Part shown: positions 54,301 to 63,510 of the stretch, one piece after another
Layout of the letters: every line of letters starts with the position of its first letter
Numbering within the stretch: position 1 is the stretch's first letter
Assembly (NCBI GenBank): GCA_963663615.1
Contig: OY760517.1
Location: forward strand, 2,542,001 to 2,606,000
DNA length: 64,000 bases
Direction of reading: 5' to 3'
From: G963663615 sp963663615
GTDB lineage: Bacteria; Bacteroidota; Ignavibacteria; Ignavibacteriales; Melioribacteraceae
Position numbers and translations under genes: made by a program
The notes under the pieces: generated by a model
Database searches by the model: none
What the model was told of the DNA's origin: nothing
Seen by the model: only the letters and a program-made list of their open reading frames with translations

Positions 54301-57300
54301 AAATCTGAAATATACTTCAGAAGCATAATTCGAATCACTCTCATAAAACGAAACCTGTGTAGGTACATTATCATTTTCGTCACCATGCACAAACAGTTTC
54401 ATCTGCTTGTAACTAAACACGTCAACAGGTCGGTACAGATATTTAATAATTTCCCTGAAATCTCCATCCTGTAACTGGTTTAATTCAAGCTGTAATGATT
54501 GTTCATTCTTAAAAACATCTTCATCAGGTTTTGAACGGTCGCGTTCCTGAAATACTCCCGGAGGTGAACTATATTCGGGGTTATCTTCTATATTTATAAC
54601 ACTAAGTGTTAATACTTCATCATCTTCATCAACAGGTCCGGCATATTCTGATACAGCCTGTTCACGCAATACTTTTTGCCATTGGTTACCAACAAGATTC
54701 ATTTCGGCAAAACGAACATGTACTTCTTCATCAACACCAGTAAAATAATATCTTATATGTTTAACATTTTTAAACGAAGGAGAACCAACCGATTCAGTAT
54801 AATCTTTTAGAGGTATTCGCAAAAGCGTCCAACCACGTTCACCTTGTCCGGCAACAAACGGATTAGATGTTTTTGAAGTATCCAAAGGAACTACGTAAGT
54901 AAAATAGCTATTTGTAAGGTCAACTTTAAGGTTACGGTTTAAGTCTTCAGAATCGGGTAATTTAATTCCTGCATTCCTGTAGGCAGCATTATTTTCAGTA
55001 CCGTTGGCATTTTCATAACCAACTTTACCTCCGCCAATATTTATTGAGAAGTTATCACCGGCGGGATCAGGATTGGAACCGGGATCATAAAGATCGTCAC
55101 CTTCATTAGCATCAGTAACACCATCAATACCGGTATCTTCGCTCTCTTCCTCAAGGTCATTACCATTTCTGTCCTCAGTATCAAGTCTTCCGTTAGGAAT
55201 AACATCCTCACTAACACTACCAAGGTCAATATAAAGTTTTGTACTATCAGGTGCCTCTCTAACATTAACCCAAAACTCAATAAACTCTATATTTTCATCA
55301 ACAAGATTGTTAGAAGTTGATGACAGTAATTTCATCATACCACCCCAACTTTTCTGGGGATCGTTCATTTCGCCATATAGGTTGTAGGTACCCTTTCTAT
55401 CAGGGTGATAAACCATATCGAGTACAGTTATTTGTTCATCATCGCGAGAAACTCGCTTCCTGTCTCCCCAGATATCCTCAACATTTACATCCGAAGGCAG
55501 AATATTGAACCAGTATGTTTTACCTTTATAATCCATATAGTCTTCTTCATCAGCCCCATCCTCCAGCAAATGAAATGGTACGGAAAGGTCTTTCCATGCA
55601 CGATCTGAAATACCAAGTGGAATTATTTTTTTTGCACCTTCAAAGTCATCTATATACGCAATACTTTTACCACCGTCACTGGTAATTGTACTTTTTTTAG
55701 TATTCGGATCTGGGTCTATATAAGCGTATTCACCTTTTAAAGACATTCTGGACATAGTTTTGGTTGAAATAAAATTGTCCATAAAATTGGTAACAAATGG
55801 TAAATCCTGTGTCGTTGAAAAGTCAACACCAAAAATTGAGTTATTTAAAGGTTCCTCACCAATTCTAACTTTATCACTTAAAGTTTGCTCGTTCAAATTA
55901 AGGAAAGAAAAACCTAATCGTGTATCTTTACTAAATTCATACAACCCCCTGAAACCAACGAGAGTTTTTGAAGCCAACTGGAAAAGATCGTTCTTTTCGT
56001 AGGTAATACTAAGGTCTGCACCTGGAACAAGGGCAGCATCATTTCGTATTGTAATTTGCCCAATATTATAATCCACGGCATAATCAGAACCTTCACTTAG
56101 CTCGTTACCATTAAGTTTAACTTTGACCGAATTTTCAACAACGTTAAAACCGATATTATAAACCGATGAAACAGATGCAGAATACTCACCGGCAATTAAA
56201 AACTTGTCTTGTGCATTATCCTTCTTGGCTTCGGTATTTGTACTGGTATAAACTTTATCATATCGAAGTGACTGATCAAGTTCTTCCGGGAAATCCCTGC
56301 CAAAAGGTTGTAATGTAGGAAATCGTATTTCACCGGTAGAGGGTGAAATTGTATTGTCTTCAAAATCAAAAGCTCCATCCGGCTGGGCACTACCGGCATC
56401 GTTCTTTTTATCGAGACCGAATAGTGTTACCAGTTTCTTACCTTCAATATCAGCTTTCGGATCTGCACCCGATTGACTAAACATTATATCAAGCACAAAA
56501 CCTTCTTTTTTGATGTCCCTACCACCGATGGGATAAATGTTTCTTAATTGAAGCTGCCATGCTTGCTCATAATCAGGTAGCAAATTTTCAGGTTTTACAA
56601 GCTGCAACACTTTGGTTGTGGTACTGGAAGTATCTGTATCCAAAAATTCACCACATACAACATCGCCAGGTAAACGGAATGCTACGGCAATTGCTTCACC
56701 ATCCTGGGGTGTTTGTGAAAGTGTTATTACACCTGTTTCCGGATGAAAGGTATAATCGCTGTTTTCTTCAAGCCGGATCATCCTTCCAACCTCAATTTCA
56801 CCATTTACAGGGGATGCATTTCTTATGCTTGATTCATATTGCTGTCCCACCTGAATATAGGGAAGATCAATATATGCAATAATTGTTCTTTCACGTAAAG
56901 GATCACGAGAAGAATTAATTGTTTTCCAAACTTCAATTTCCTGAATTACATAATCCTGATTAACAATATTTACTGCATTACCATAAAAGTCATTATAGAT
57001 ATTCAATTCAGGATCAGCATATTCCTTATGAACAAAAAAGTGGTTTTGCGAATATTCGTAAGCATGTACACTAAATTCAGTATTAGATGAACCACCACTT
57101 ACCGAAACTTCTTCAACTTCACCTTTTTTTTGGGATGCAAGTGCTGTTAAGCTAAAAGGACCCATCTGGAATTTTGCTTTTATACCAAATAACGCTTCAC
57201 TACCACCAACAAGAGATGAGGTTTGCAGGGAAACATTACCAGCCTCAATAGACTGAATAATTTCGTCTTCATAACCGGTATATTGAATTTTCAACTGGTT

Positions 57301-58290
57301 TTCGTACTCAAAAGTACGCTCAGTATTCCAGTCAGCATTTATAGATAATTTATCACCAATAGTACCGCTAACATTTATCTGTACCTGCTGTTTAAAATCA
57401 GGTTCATTTCGTGTGTTACCAAGTGCGGACGAACTAATACCTTCTGTTTTTTCATTACGCCAGGCACCATGAATATCAACCGCCCCACTAATACGTAGGT
57501 CAATAATAGGAGGACCAAATACACTAAGCACCGGGTTCGGTGGTAATGGTATAGTAAAATTTGTGAAGTCGGACATCAACTCACTCAAGTCTTTAGCATT
57601 AGCCTTAAGTTCGTATGAGTACCCAATATCTTCCCAGGTTTTCCGTTTTTTGTATTTACGTTTTAAATCAACATAAGTTTCGAGAGGTACCTTCAGCTCA
57701 TTTTTAAATGATTTTCCGGCAATTTCATCCTTAATAATAACAAACTGACCGCTCGAGTCAATTTCAACACTCCTCTTGTAATAATTTTGAGAGGGATTGA
57801 GAAAAAATGGTGATATCCTTTTCTTGAAAAGTGAACTTGAAGGACTATCAGAAAACTTTGTTTTAAACTGTTTAATTCTTGCTGTTGAATCCTGAGCAAG
57901 GGAATCGAGCCATAATGAGTCAGCAAGTGCTACCGAATCAATTAATACTGTATCTCCAACAGTAAGCGAGTCAGTAAAAAAATCAGTAAGTGCTGAATCC
58001 TTTCTTCCGGTAGTATCTTCAATAAAATAACTATCGTTTTTAAGGACTTCGAAATCATTATAGTCTGAATAGTTTTTCTCTGCGTTGGTTAAAATGCCAT
58101 CTTTATTAATGTAGAAAGCCTCGTCATGGAGTAGCGAAAAATCACTGAATTTGTTATCAGTAACGGTGCTAAAACCAGACAAGGTAAACAGCAACAGACC
58201 AAGCAAAAACGCCGGAGTAATTTTGAATATTGGTCTCAATGAATATTTTCTCTTTTGAGTAATGGAAATACCTGTTAATTGAATTGGCAA
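51400..58290 (-). CDS. sprA: T9SS outer-membrane translocon SprA (Sov), start codon uncertain
   Basis: About 2296 residues, close to known SprA length. The family is shown by segments such as IQSIEAGNVSLQTSSLVGG, LFGIKAKFQMGPFSLTALAS, ISGAVDIHGAWRNEKTEG, and the domain around IAYIDDFEGAKKIIPLGIS and MDYKGKTYWFNILPSD. The rest is barrel-like strands and acidic loops with an Asn/Arg-rich low-complexity stretch (NNNNRNRGRGGRR) near 1850. SprA is the 36-strand channel through which T9SS cargo crosses the outer membrane. No ATG is available: TTG at 58290 gives a long n-region before the signal (TPAFLLGLLLFTLSGF); TTG at 58239, with AAAGAGA upstream, gives a more typical signal peptide. It heads the operon with porX, tsaE and tsaB. 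Confidence 0.95.
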   Translation of the reverse strand: MPIQLTGISITQKRKYSLRPIFKITPAFLLGLLLFTLSGFSTVTDNKFSDFSLLHDEAFYINKDGILTNAEKNYSDYNDFEVLKNDSYFIEDTTGRKDSALTDFFTDSLTVGDTVLIDSVALADSLWLDSLAQDSTARIKQFKTKFSDSPSSSLFKKRISPFFLNPSQNYYKRSVEIDSSGQFVIIKDEIAGKSFKNELKVPLETYVDLKRKYKKRKTWEDIGYSYELKANAKDLSELMSDFTNFTIPLPPNPVLSVFGPPIIDLRISGAVDIHGAWRNEKTEGISSSALGNTRNEPDFKQQVQINVSGTIGDKLSINADWNTERTFEYENQLKIQYTGYEDEIIQSIEAGNVSLQTSSLVGGSEALFGIKAKFQMGPFSLTALASQKKGEVEEVSVSGGSSNTEFSVHAYEYSQNHFFVHKEYADPELNIYNDFYGNAVNIVNQDYVIQEIEVWKTINSSRDPLRERTIIAYIDLPYIQVGQQYESSIRNASPVNGEIEVGRMIRLEENSDYTFHPETGVITLSQTPQDGEAIAVAFRLPGDVVCGEFLDTDTSSTTTKVLQLVKPENLLPDYEQAWQLQLRNIYPIGGRDIKKEGFVLDIMFSQSGADPKADIEGKKLVTLFGLDKKNDAGSAQPDGAFDFEDNTISPSTGEIRFPTLQPFGRDFPEELDQSLRYDKVYTSTNTEAKKDNAQDKFLIAGEYSASVSSVYNIGFNVVENSVKVKLNGNELSEGSDYAVDYNIGQITIRNDAALVPGADLSITYEKNDLFQLASKTLVGFRGLYEFSKDTRLGFSFLNLNEQTLSDKVRIGEEPLNNSIFGVDFSTTQDLPFVTNFMDNFISTKTMSRMSLKGEYAYIDPDPNTKKSTITSDGGKSIAYIDDFEGAKKIIPLGISDRAWKDLSVPFHLLEDGADEEDYMDYKGKTYWFNILPSDVNVEDIWGDRKRVSRDDEQITVLDMVYHPDRKGTYNLYGEMNDPQKSWGGMMKLLSSTSNNLVDENIEFIEFWVNVREAPDSTKLYIDLGSVSEDVIPNGRLDTEDRNGNDLEEESEDTGIDGVTDANEGDDLYDPGSNPDPAGDNFSINIGGGKVGYENANGTENNAAYRNAGIKLPDSEDLNRNLKVDLTNSYFTYVVPLDTSKTSNPFVAGQGERGWTLLRIPLKDYTESVGSPSFKNVKHIRYYFTGVDEEVHVRFAEMNLVGNQWQKVLREQAVSEYAGPVDEDDEVLTLSVINIEDNPEYSSPPGVFQERDRSKPDEDVFKNEQSLQLELNQLQDGDFREIIKYLYRPVDVFSYKQMKLFVHGDENDNVPTQVSFYESDSNYASEVYFRFGTDTNNYYEYRQPLQVDLSQNGWSEISIIFDELTAIKSARGDTITQKYESPVDGKPGHSYGILGNPTLTKISYFQYGILNPVDKGEQGTAVSGTVWLNELRVLDAENTPGSAYTASTSLSVADFMNVSMNVSKTDPYFHRLSERFGSRIDRQSWGASIDLDVMKLIPFKMQGSNLKVKYSHSESVAKPQYLPGTDVEVDRSVQEEKQALIKQGYSEEDAATIAKETKTNTQTISTSDQWSVSNIKLRVPSNSWYLKHTINSLTFGFNYSQSFNRSPTVKQSTKWVWNANMNYDLRFDKDNFFYPTNIPILGYVFGLFSDYRNVKLYYSPSSFRSSVSAKRNRSFTLSRTEGADPSIQRDFTAQRNFSFAWKVTEGGFWNVTLDYDAGFQSSLTYLLTRELEEDVLIDRDEGEIWNDIFNGEFFGKDYSYKQSISVKTSPKMPSLWGLNRYFSISAGYSVNYSWQNSFAQEELGRSATFTNRMNAGLTLRWKALTQPILDIDESGSKRTVGPRNNNNNRNRGRGGRRTQNNLSPDDQEDEPEIPDSLKPSTFMRIVNLIKNTTQWVFFDYDQISANFSQNNTVGGSGLKGEGTGFSNFWGFAQKTANGPNRAFMFGLDHDLGPRANNGSLSNNFSQKNTIEFKTSRPLWEGASIDLNWRIGWGINKTTKFVTDSVGNVSINSVNATGSIDRTFLTMPPSMFLSVFKSGIKQVNENYDPEADDPAKNLSEAFVDGFESMRIFGNLPLLNELSKFVPRPNWRFNWRGLEKISFFKQWAQSVSLTHAYTSTYTEGWKLDADGKKIVQSQKISYGFAPLAGVNIKFNKLWGGDFSGKVQYNTKTNYDLGASTRNITESLNREISISATYSKRGFSIPLFGIALKNDIDFSFTYSSSKSSVLIFEMDDFNEEGTPQDGTIRTSMEPRIKYTISQRVNLSLFYKMTSVEPEGAARIPPTTTNEAGLDIHISIQ

Positions 58291-58397
58291 TTATAGTAAA
58301 ATTTTATCTATAAATCCTCCTATTTCATTTTGTTGTTCGGAAAATTATCCAATTAGAAATATAATATCAAATTTTTTAGTAGGTAAAAATGTGGAAC

Positions 58398-59087
58398 CTA
58401 TACAATATCGTTAAGGTGCGTAGGTTCTGATATAGTGTCTATTATCTTATTATTATCAATAATAACAGAACTAAGTTTATTACCAATACAAGCACCGGTA
58501 TCAACATAACAGGTTTTGGAGTTTTTTTCGTAAGTAACCGAATCGTGTTTAGTATGCCCTACAACCTGCAATTTACCTATATCAAGCAATACATCTCTCG
58601 TCCATAAAACACCTCTATCAAGCAAATAATCCTCATCCACCAGCTTTTGAAGTTCATACTGATCATTTAAATAACTGCTAACAGATTTAGATTTGTAATA
58701 CGAGGAAATTCCTGCATGAGAAATAAAACAATCATCAAGGTTATAAAACAATGGTGCATTAAGAATAACCTCAATATGCTCCTGAATTTTATCCTCTTTA
58801 CCCTGATAGGAAAATAATGTTGCCTCGTTCCCGTTAAGATTCCAGGAACGGGCAAACAAACTTTGTGGATGACGGAAAAAATAGCTAAACATGTAATCAT
58901 GATTTCCGGGGGTAAACCTTATATTGTTACCCCTAAGAAACTCGATAACCTCGTAGCTAAAATTACCTCTGTCAACAAGGTCGCCAACTGCAAAAATTTC
59001 AGCAGACGGGTATTGATTAACAATACTGCTGTAAAGTTCTGCAAGTGTATAATAACATCCGTGTATATCGCCTATTACTGCTACCAT
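58398..59087 (-). CDS. PPP-type metallophosphoesterase
   Basis: 229 residues. The calcineurin-like metal motifs are GDIHGCYYTL, VGDLVDRGNF, GNHDYMF and VVGHTKHDS, in the order and spacing of the bacterial serine/threonine phosphatase and ApaH-like group. It could remove phosphate from proteins or cleave diadenosine polyphosphates; sequence does not decide. AGGTA lies before the ATG, and the CoA-transferase gene ends 8 bases upstream, so the two may be co-transcribed. A weak hairpin (GAACCTA/TAGGTTC, 58394-58427) overlaps its 3' end. Confidence 0.88.
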   Translation of the reverse strand: MVAVIGDIHGCYYTLAELYSSIVNQYPSAEIFAVGDLVDRGNFSYEVIEFLRGNNIRFTPGNHDYMFSYFFRHPQSLFARSWNLNGNEATLFSYQGKEDKIQEHIEVILNAPLFYNLDDCFISHAGISSYYKSKSVSSYLNDQYELQKLVDEDYLLDRGVLWTRDVLLDIGKLQVVGHTKHDSVTYEKNSKTCYVDTGACIGNKLSSVIIDNNKIIDTISEPTHLNDIV

Positions 59088-59095
59088 TACCTAAA

Positions 59096-60451
59096 TTAAA
59101 TATGAAAAGTTTCCTGAGCATACTGCGTAAGTTCATCCCTAAAATCAGGATGAGCAATTTCAATAAGGGCTTTGGCCCTTTCCTGAATAGTTTTACCATA
59201 TAAATTAGCCACACCAAACTCGGTTACAACATAATGAACATCACCACGCGAAGTTACAACACCGGCACCCGGTTTAAGCGTAGTAACAATTCTGCTTATA
59301 TCACCCCTCTTGGTAGTAGCTGGTAAGGCTATAATTGGTTTACCACCCTCGGAGGCAGCAGCACCACGAATAAAATCAACCTGTCCGCCAATACCGCTAT
59401 AAAAGCGTGTACCAATTGAATCAGAGCAAACCTGACCGGTAAGGTCAACTTCAATTGAAGAGTTGATAGCAACCATTTTATCGTTTTTGGCAATTACAAA
59501 AGGATCGTTAACATACTCCTGCGGATGAAATTCAATAATCGGATTATTATCAATAAAATCATAGGATTTTTTAGTACCAAGACAAAAGCCTGTAATTATT
59601 TTTCCGGGATGCAATGATTTACGCTCACCGTTTATAATACCAGCTTCAACCAGTTCAACAATTCCATCACTAAACATTTCAGTATGGATACCTAAATCCT
59701 TATGATTTTTAAGATATTTAAGAACCGAATCTGGAATTGCACCAATACCCATCTGAAGTGTTGAACCATCTTCAATCAAACTGGCTACATTTTCCCCAAT
59801 TTTATCATAAATTTCAAGCATTTCAGGAGTAGTAGAGGGATCAACCTGTGGCAGCTCGAACAAATCAGCCTTATGCTCAACTATATAATCTATTTTATTT
59901 ACATGTATAAACGAGTTTCCAAGTCCGCGCGGCATATTAGGGTTTATCTGTGCGATAACCGTGGTAGCCTTTTCAGCAGGAGTTTTAATATTACCAACAT
60001 CAATACCGTAACTGCAAAAGCCATGCTCATCGGGTGGCGAAACATGAATTAAAGCAATATCAGAATGAAGTAAACCTTTTTTAAATAATAGCGTAACTTC
60101 GGAAAGGAAGATCGGTATAAACTCCGAACGTCCTTCATTAATAGCCTTACGGGCATTACCACCTATAAAAAATGCCTTGTGCTTAAAAGTATCCTCCATA
60201 CCCGGCTCAGTATATGGCAGTTCGCCAACTATCAGGATATGGTAAAGTGTAATATCTTCAAGCTCATCTTTCCTGTCAACCATTGCACGGATAAGTTCAA
60301 ACGGAGCCGCACATCCCGGCTGTACAATAACATTATCACCCGATTTCAGCACCTTGAGAGCTTCATCAGCAGTAACAACCTTTTGGTTGTATTTTTCAAC
60401 CCAGGCTGCCTTAAACGTTTTCGTAATCTTTTTATCTTCGACTGTCGTCAT
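59096..60451 (-). CDS. Class I CoA-transferase (acetyl-CoA hydrolase/4-hydroxybutyrate CoA-transferase family)
   Basis: 451 residues from the ATG at 60451; a TTG four codons upstream overlaps the ald stop. The family is shown by VVTADEALKVLKSGDNV, HVSPPDEHGFCSYGIDVG, and the active-site Glu region GIHTEMFSDGIVELVEAG. IGGQVDFIRGAA and the C-terminal YVVTEFGVANLYGKT are also typical. It moves CoA between acetate (or 4-hydroxybutyrate, propionate) and other acyl groups, probably in fermentation or acetate re-use. It follows ald by eight bases, so amino acid and short-chain acid metabolism appear linked. The acyl substrate is not resolved. Confidence 0.92.
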   Translation of the reverse strand: MTTVEDKKITKTFKAAWVEKYNQKVVTADEALKVLKSGDNVIVQPGCAAPFELIRAMVDRKDELEDITLYHILIVGELPYTEPGMEDTFKHKAFFIGGNARKAINEGRSEFIPIFLSEVTLLFKKGLLHSDIALIHVSPPDEHGFCSYGIDVGNIKTPAEKATTVIAQINPNMPRGLGNSFIHVNKIDYIVEHKADLFELPQVDPSTTPEMLEIYDKIGENVASLIEDGSTLQMGIGAIPDSVLKYLKNHKDLGIHTEMFSDGIVELVEAGIINGERKSLHPGKIITGFCLGTKKSYDFIDNNPIIEFHPQEYVNDPFVIAKNDKMVAINSSIEVDLTGQVCSDSIGTRFYSGIGGQVDFIRGAAASEGGKPIIALPATTKRGDISRIVTTLKPGAGVVTSRGDVHYVVTEFGVANLYGKTIQERAKALIEIAHPDFRDELTQYAQETFHI

Positions 60452-60459
60452 TCTTATAC

Positions 60460-61581
60460 TCAATTAGTTGAAAAAATATGTAATCTGCGGTATTCCAGAT
60501 CAAACGTTTGAGCAATCAGCTCATTTGAACAGAAGCCATTATAGGTACAAACACCCCTTGCAAGTCCGCTATCGCCCATAACAGCATTTGCCAAGCCATT
60601 ATTAGCAATATCAAGAAGATAGCCAAGAGAAGCATTTGTTAATCCGTAGCTGGCAGTTCGGCTAACAAGAGACGGCATATTAGGCACGCAGTAATGAATA
60701 ACACCATGCTCAACAAATACAGGATCAAGATTGGTAGTTGGTCTGCTAGTTTCAATACAACCACCCTGGTCAATTGAAACATCAACAATAACCGCCCCCG
60801 GTTTCATTGTTTTAACCATCTCTTCGGTAACAATCATAGGAGCTTTTTCGCCGCTATCTCTAACAGCACCAATAATCATATCAGCATATTTTGCTCCTCT
60901 TGCAACGGTATAGGGATTAGCTGCTACTGTAGTTATACTTTTGTCAAGCAGGTTCTCAATTCTCTCCAACCGCTGAATATCACGATCAAGAACAATTACA
61001 TGAGCACCTCTTGCCAGAGCAGAACGTGCTGCATTAAAACCAACTACACCTGCACCAAGTATTACAACAGCAGCAGGAGCCACACCGGTAACGCCACCTA
61101 ATAATACTCCGCGTCCGGCTTGTGCATCACTACCCAGAAAACGCTCGCCAACCTGTACGGCAAGCTGACCCGCAATTTCACTCATCGATTGTAAAATTGG
61201 AAGTCTTCCGCTTTTTTCAATAATTTCATAACTAATTGCAGTAACTTTTTTGTTTAACAACAAGTCCATTGTGTTCCTTGTACCCACTGCAAGGTACAGA
61301 AATGAAAATAACACCTGACCTTCCTCAAGCAATTCCGATTCCTTGTCGGTAAGGGGTGCTATCTTAGCGATCATTTCAGATCTCTGAAAAACTTCTTCGG
61401 CACTATAAACGATATTGGCACCCACTCTCCTGTAATCTTCATCAGAAAAATGGCTGCCAATACCGGCTTCACTTTCAATATAAACCGTATGACCGGCTTT
61501 TACCAGGGAATCAACACCCGCTGGTGCTAATGCTACACGTTTTTCAAAAAGAACTGTTTCTTTTGGTATTCCTATTCTCAT
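60460..61581 (-). CDS. ald: Alanine dehydrogenase
   Basis: 373 residues. MRIGIPKETVLFEKRVALAP and HTVYIESEAGIGSHFSDEDY at the N-terminus, GVAPAAVVILGAGVVGFNAA as the NAD site and VDVSIDQGGCIETSRPT place it firmly in the alanine dehydrogenase/transhydrogenase family, with length and C-terminus matching Ald. It interconverts alanine and pyruvate plus ammonia using NAD. GAAGAG lies before the ATG. A 34-base perfect palindrome lies 41 bases upstream. In Bacteroidota ald is often found near tsaE and porX, as I recall; here it is on the same strand about 9 kb upstream of them. Confidence 0.96.
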   Translation of the reverse strand: MRIGIPKETVLFEKRVALAPAGVDSLVKAGHTVYIESEAGIGSHFSDEDYRRVGANIVYSAEEVFQRSEMIAKIAPLTDKESELLEEGQVLFSFLYLAVGTRNTMDLLLNKKVTAISYEIIEKSGRLPILQSMSEIAGQLAVQVGERFLGSDAQAGRGVLLGGVTGVAPAAVVILGAGVVGFNAARSALARGAHVIVLDRDIQRLERIENLLDKSITTVAANPYTVARGAKYADMIIGAVRDSGEKAPMIVTEEMVKTMKPGAVIVDVSIDQGGCIETSRPTTNLDPVFVEHGVIHYCVPNMPSLVSRTASYGLTNASLGYLLDIANNGLANAVMGDSGLARGVCTYNGFCSNELIAQTFDLEYRRLHIFSTN

Positions 61582-61621
61582 AACTCTTCACTCTTAAATT
61601 TGAAGAATAATATAACACACA

Positions 61622-61655
61622 AGGCAGAATAACACAATATTGTGTTATTCTGCCT
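61622..61655. promoter_or_regulatory. 34-base perfect palindrome between the membrane-protein gene and ald
   Basis: Both arms read AGGCAGAATAACACAAT, so the whole 34 bases equal their own reverse complement. It lies 61 bases past the stop of the upstream gene and 41 bases before the ald ATG. Neither strand has a T-run right after it, so it is not a standard terminator; a cruciform, operator or processing hairpin are possible. Confidence 0.6.
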
Positions 61656-61716
61656 GTTACAAATTTATAATATTAAACCATGAAACCAAATGATTAATGT
61701 TACGTGGCTCTCTTTT

Positions 61717-63345
61717 TTAACCGAAAAGAAGCCCAACGATAAATGTTGCGCCAATTATTCCTGCTATATCAGCAAGTAAGCCTGCAGGAAGTGCATGTCT
61801 GGTATTACGTATATTTACCGAACCAAAATATACTGCCAGTACATAAAAGGTAGTTTCCGTACTGCCAAAAAATGTTGAAACCAGAATTCCTATAAATGAA
61901 TCCGGACCGTGAGTAGCCATAATTTCAGCCATAATACCCAATGAACCTGATCCGGAAAGCGGACGCATTAGAGCCATTGGTAAAGCTTCAGCAGGCAAGC
62001 CAATTAATTCGGTTACCGGTGCAACCATCTGAAGTAAAAACTCCATTGCACCACCTGCCCTGAAAATTCCTATTGCCACAAGCATTGCCACAAGATAAGG
62101 AATAATTCTTACAGCTACATCAAAACCTTCCTTGGCTCCTTCAACAAATACTTCGTAAACTTTTACTTTTTTAACGGCACCATACCCAATAAAAACAAAT
62201 ATAAGAGCGGGAATAGCTAATATTGAAATTACCTGAATAACCGATTTGAATAAATCAGGTGTTACAAAACTGAATATACTTCCTAAAACGTTAATTAGTC
62301 CGGTTGCAAACAGTATTATCACAAAAGCAATAAGTGCTCCCAATACTATAAAACCTTTTTTGTTTTCGGACCACCAGCTACCTAATTCACCTTTTTTAAT
62401 TGGGAATTTACCAAGTAATTTTGAAGCAGTTATACCAACGGTAGTAGCACAAAGTGCACCAAATATTGAAGTACCAATAATTATTGCAGGATCAGCAGAG
62501 CCGGCAGCAGCACGTATAGCAATAGCTGTTGCAGGAATAAATGTTAATCCGGCAGTATTAACAGCAAGAAAAGTTACCATTGCATTAGTTGCTGTGCCTT
62601 TATTTGGATTAAGCTTTTCAAGTTCCTCCATGGCTTTAAGTCCAAATGGAGTAGCAGCATTCCCAAGCCCCAGCATATTAGCCGAAATATTCATTATAAT
62701 TGAACCCATAGCCGGGTGATCAGTAGGTACATCAGGGAAAAGGAATCGTGTTACCGGTTTAACAGCATTAGCAATAATTTTAATAAGTCCGGCTTCCTCG
62801 GCAACTTTCATAACTCCCAGCCAAAGAGCCATAATACCTATAAGTCCCAATGCAATATTTACCGCAGTACTGGCAGAATCCAGAGCAGAGTTCGTAACAT
62901 TTTTCATTTTTGCAAACGAAATTTCCTCAAAAGTTACCGAGCCTCTTGCTGTTAATCCTTCAACTGCGTTAATCTCGAATACACCAGTAAGATCATCATC
63001 CTTACCAGATACCCCCGCCATTTCCTTCCAGAAACCTGGTGAAGATGAATTTGTTTTAATATAAATTAGTTTTTTACTGTTTTTAGTATCAACTGTTAGT
63101 TTTACTTCCTGTTTAACATCTTCAGCTTGTTTTACCCCATAAAACTCGGAAAATGCTTTAGCCTTCATAACAATTTCAGCACTATAAGATTTACTGACAC
63201 CACCATCATATTGCTCATTAAATCTTATTTCAACCGGCACCGGGATGTTATTTCGATATTTGTTATCAGACTTGTCGATAATGTCGGAAGATACTGCCAC
63301 GCCAATCCCCAAGACGAGAAGAGCCAGCCATACATAATTTAACAT
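61717..63345 (-). CDS. Nucleoside-recognition (Gate) domain membrane protein, SpmA-SpmB fusion type
   Basis: 542 residues. The N-terminus is a membrane helix, then a ~115-residue beta-rich insert outside the membrane (VEIRFNEQYDGGVSKSYSAE...). Two Gate domains follow: the first with IMALWLGVMKVAEEAGLI and NISANMLGLGNAATPFGL (SpmA-like), the second with VAVRIIPYLVAMLVAIGIFR and LMRPLSGSGSLGIMAEIM and FFGSTETTFYVLAVYFG (SpmB-like). Fused forms of these two occur in Bacteroidota and relatives that do not sporulate. Transport of nucleosides or other small molecules is suggested by the domain name, but not shown. AGGAGA precedes the ATG; the gene appears to be alone. Confidence 0.9.
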   Translation of the reverse strand: MLNYVWLALLVLGIGVAVSSDIIDKSDNKYRNNIPVPVEIRFNEQYDGGVSKSYSAEIVMKAKAFSEFYGVKQAEDVKQEVKLTVDTKNSKKLIYIKTNSSSPGFWKEMAGVSGKDDDLTGVFEINAVEGLTARGSVTFEEISFAKMKNVTNSALDSASTAVNIALGLIGIMALWLGVMKVAEEAGLIKIIANAVKPVTRFLFPDVPTDHPAMGSIIMNISANMLGLGNAATPFGLKAMEELEKLNPNKGTATNAMVTFLAVNTAGLTFIPATAIAIRAAAGSADPAIIIGTSIFGALCATTVGITASKLLGKFPIKKGELGSWWSENKKGFIVLGALIAFVIILFATGLINVLGSIFSFVTPDLFKSVIQVISILAIPALIFVFIGYGAVKKVKVYEVFVEGAKEGFDVAVRIIPYLVAMLVAIGIFRAGGAMEFLLQMVAPVTELIGLPAEALPMALMRPLSGSGSLGIMAEIMATHGPDSFIGILVSTFFGSTETTFYVLAVYFGSVNIRNTRHALPAGLLADIAGIIGATFIVGLLFG

Positions 63346-63510
63346 TAAAATCTCCTATAATACATTCGGAATGTTCAGATTCAATTTAACCCCTAAATAG
63401 AACTTCATAATCCTGTTTGGTATCACGTAAAGTTAAAAATTATTCTTGATAAATGTTAACTTCTTTTTAATTTTCAGTTCGTTATTTATCTTTTTATGAC
63501 AGGTTTAACT

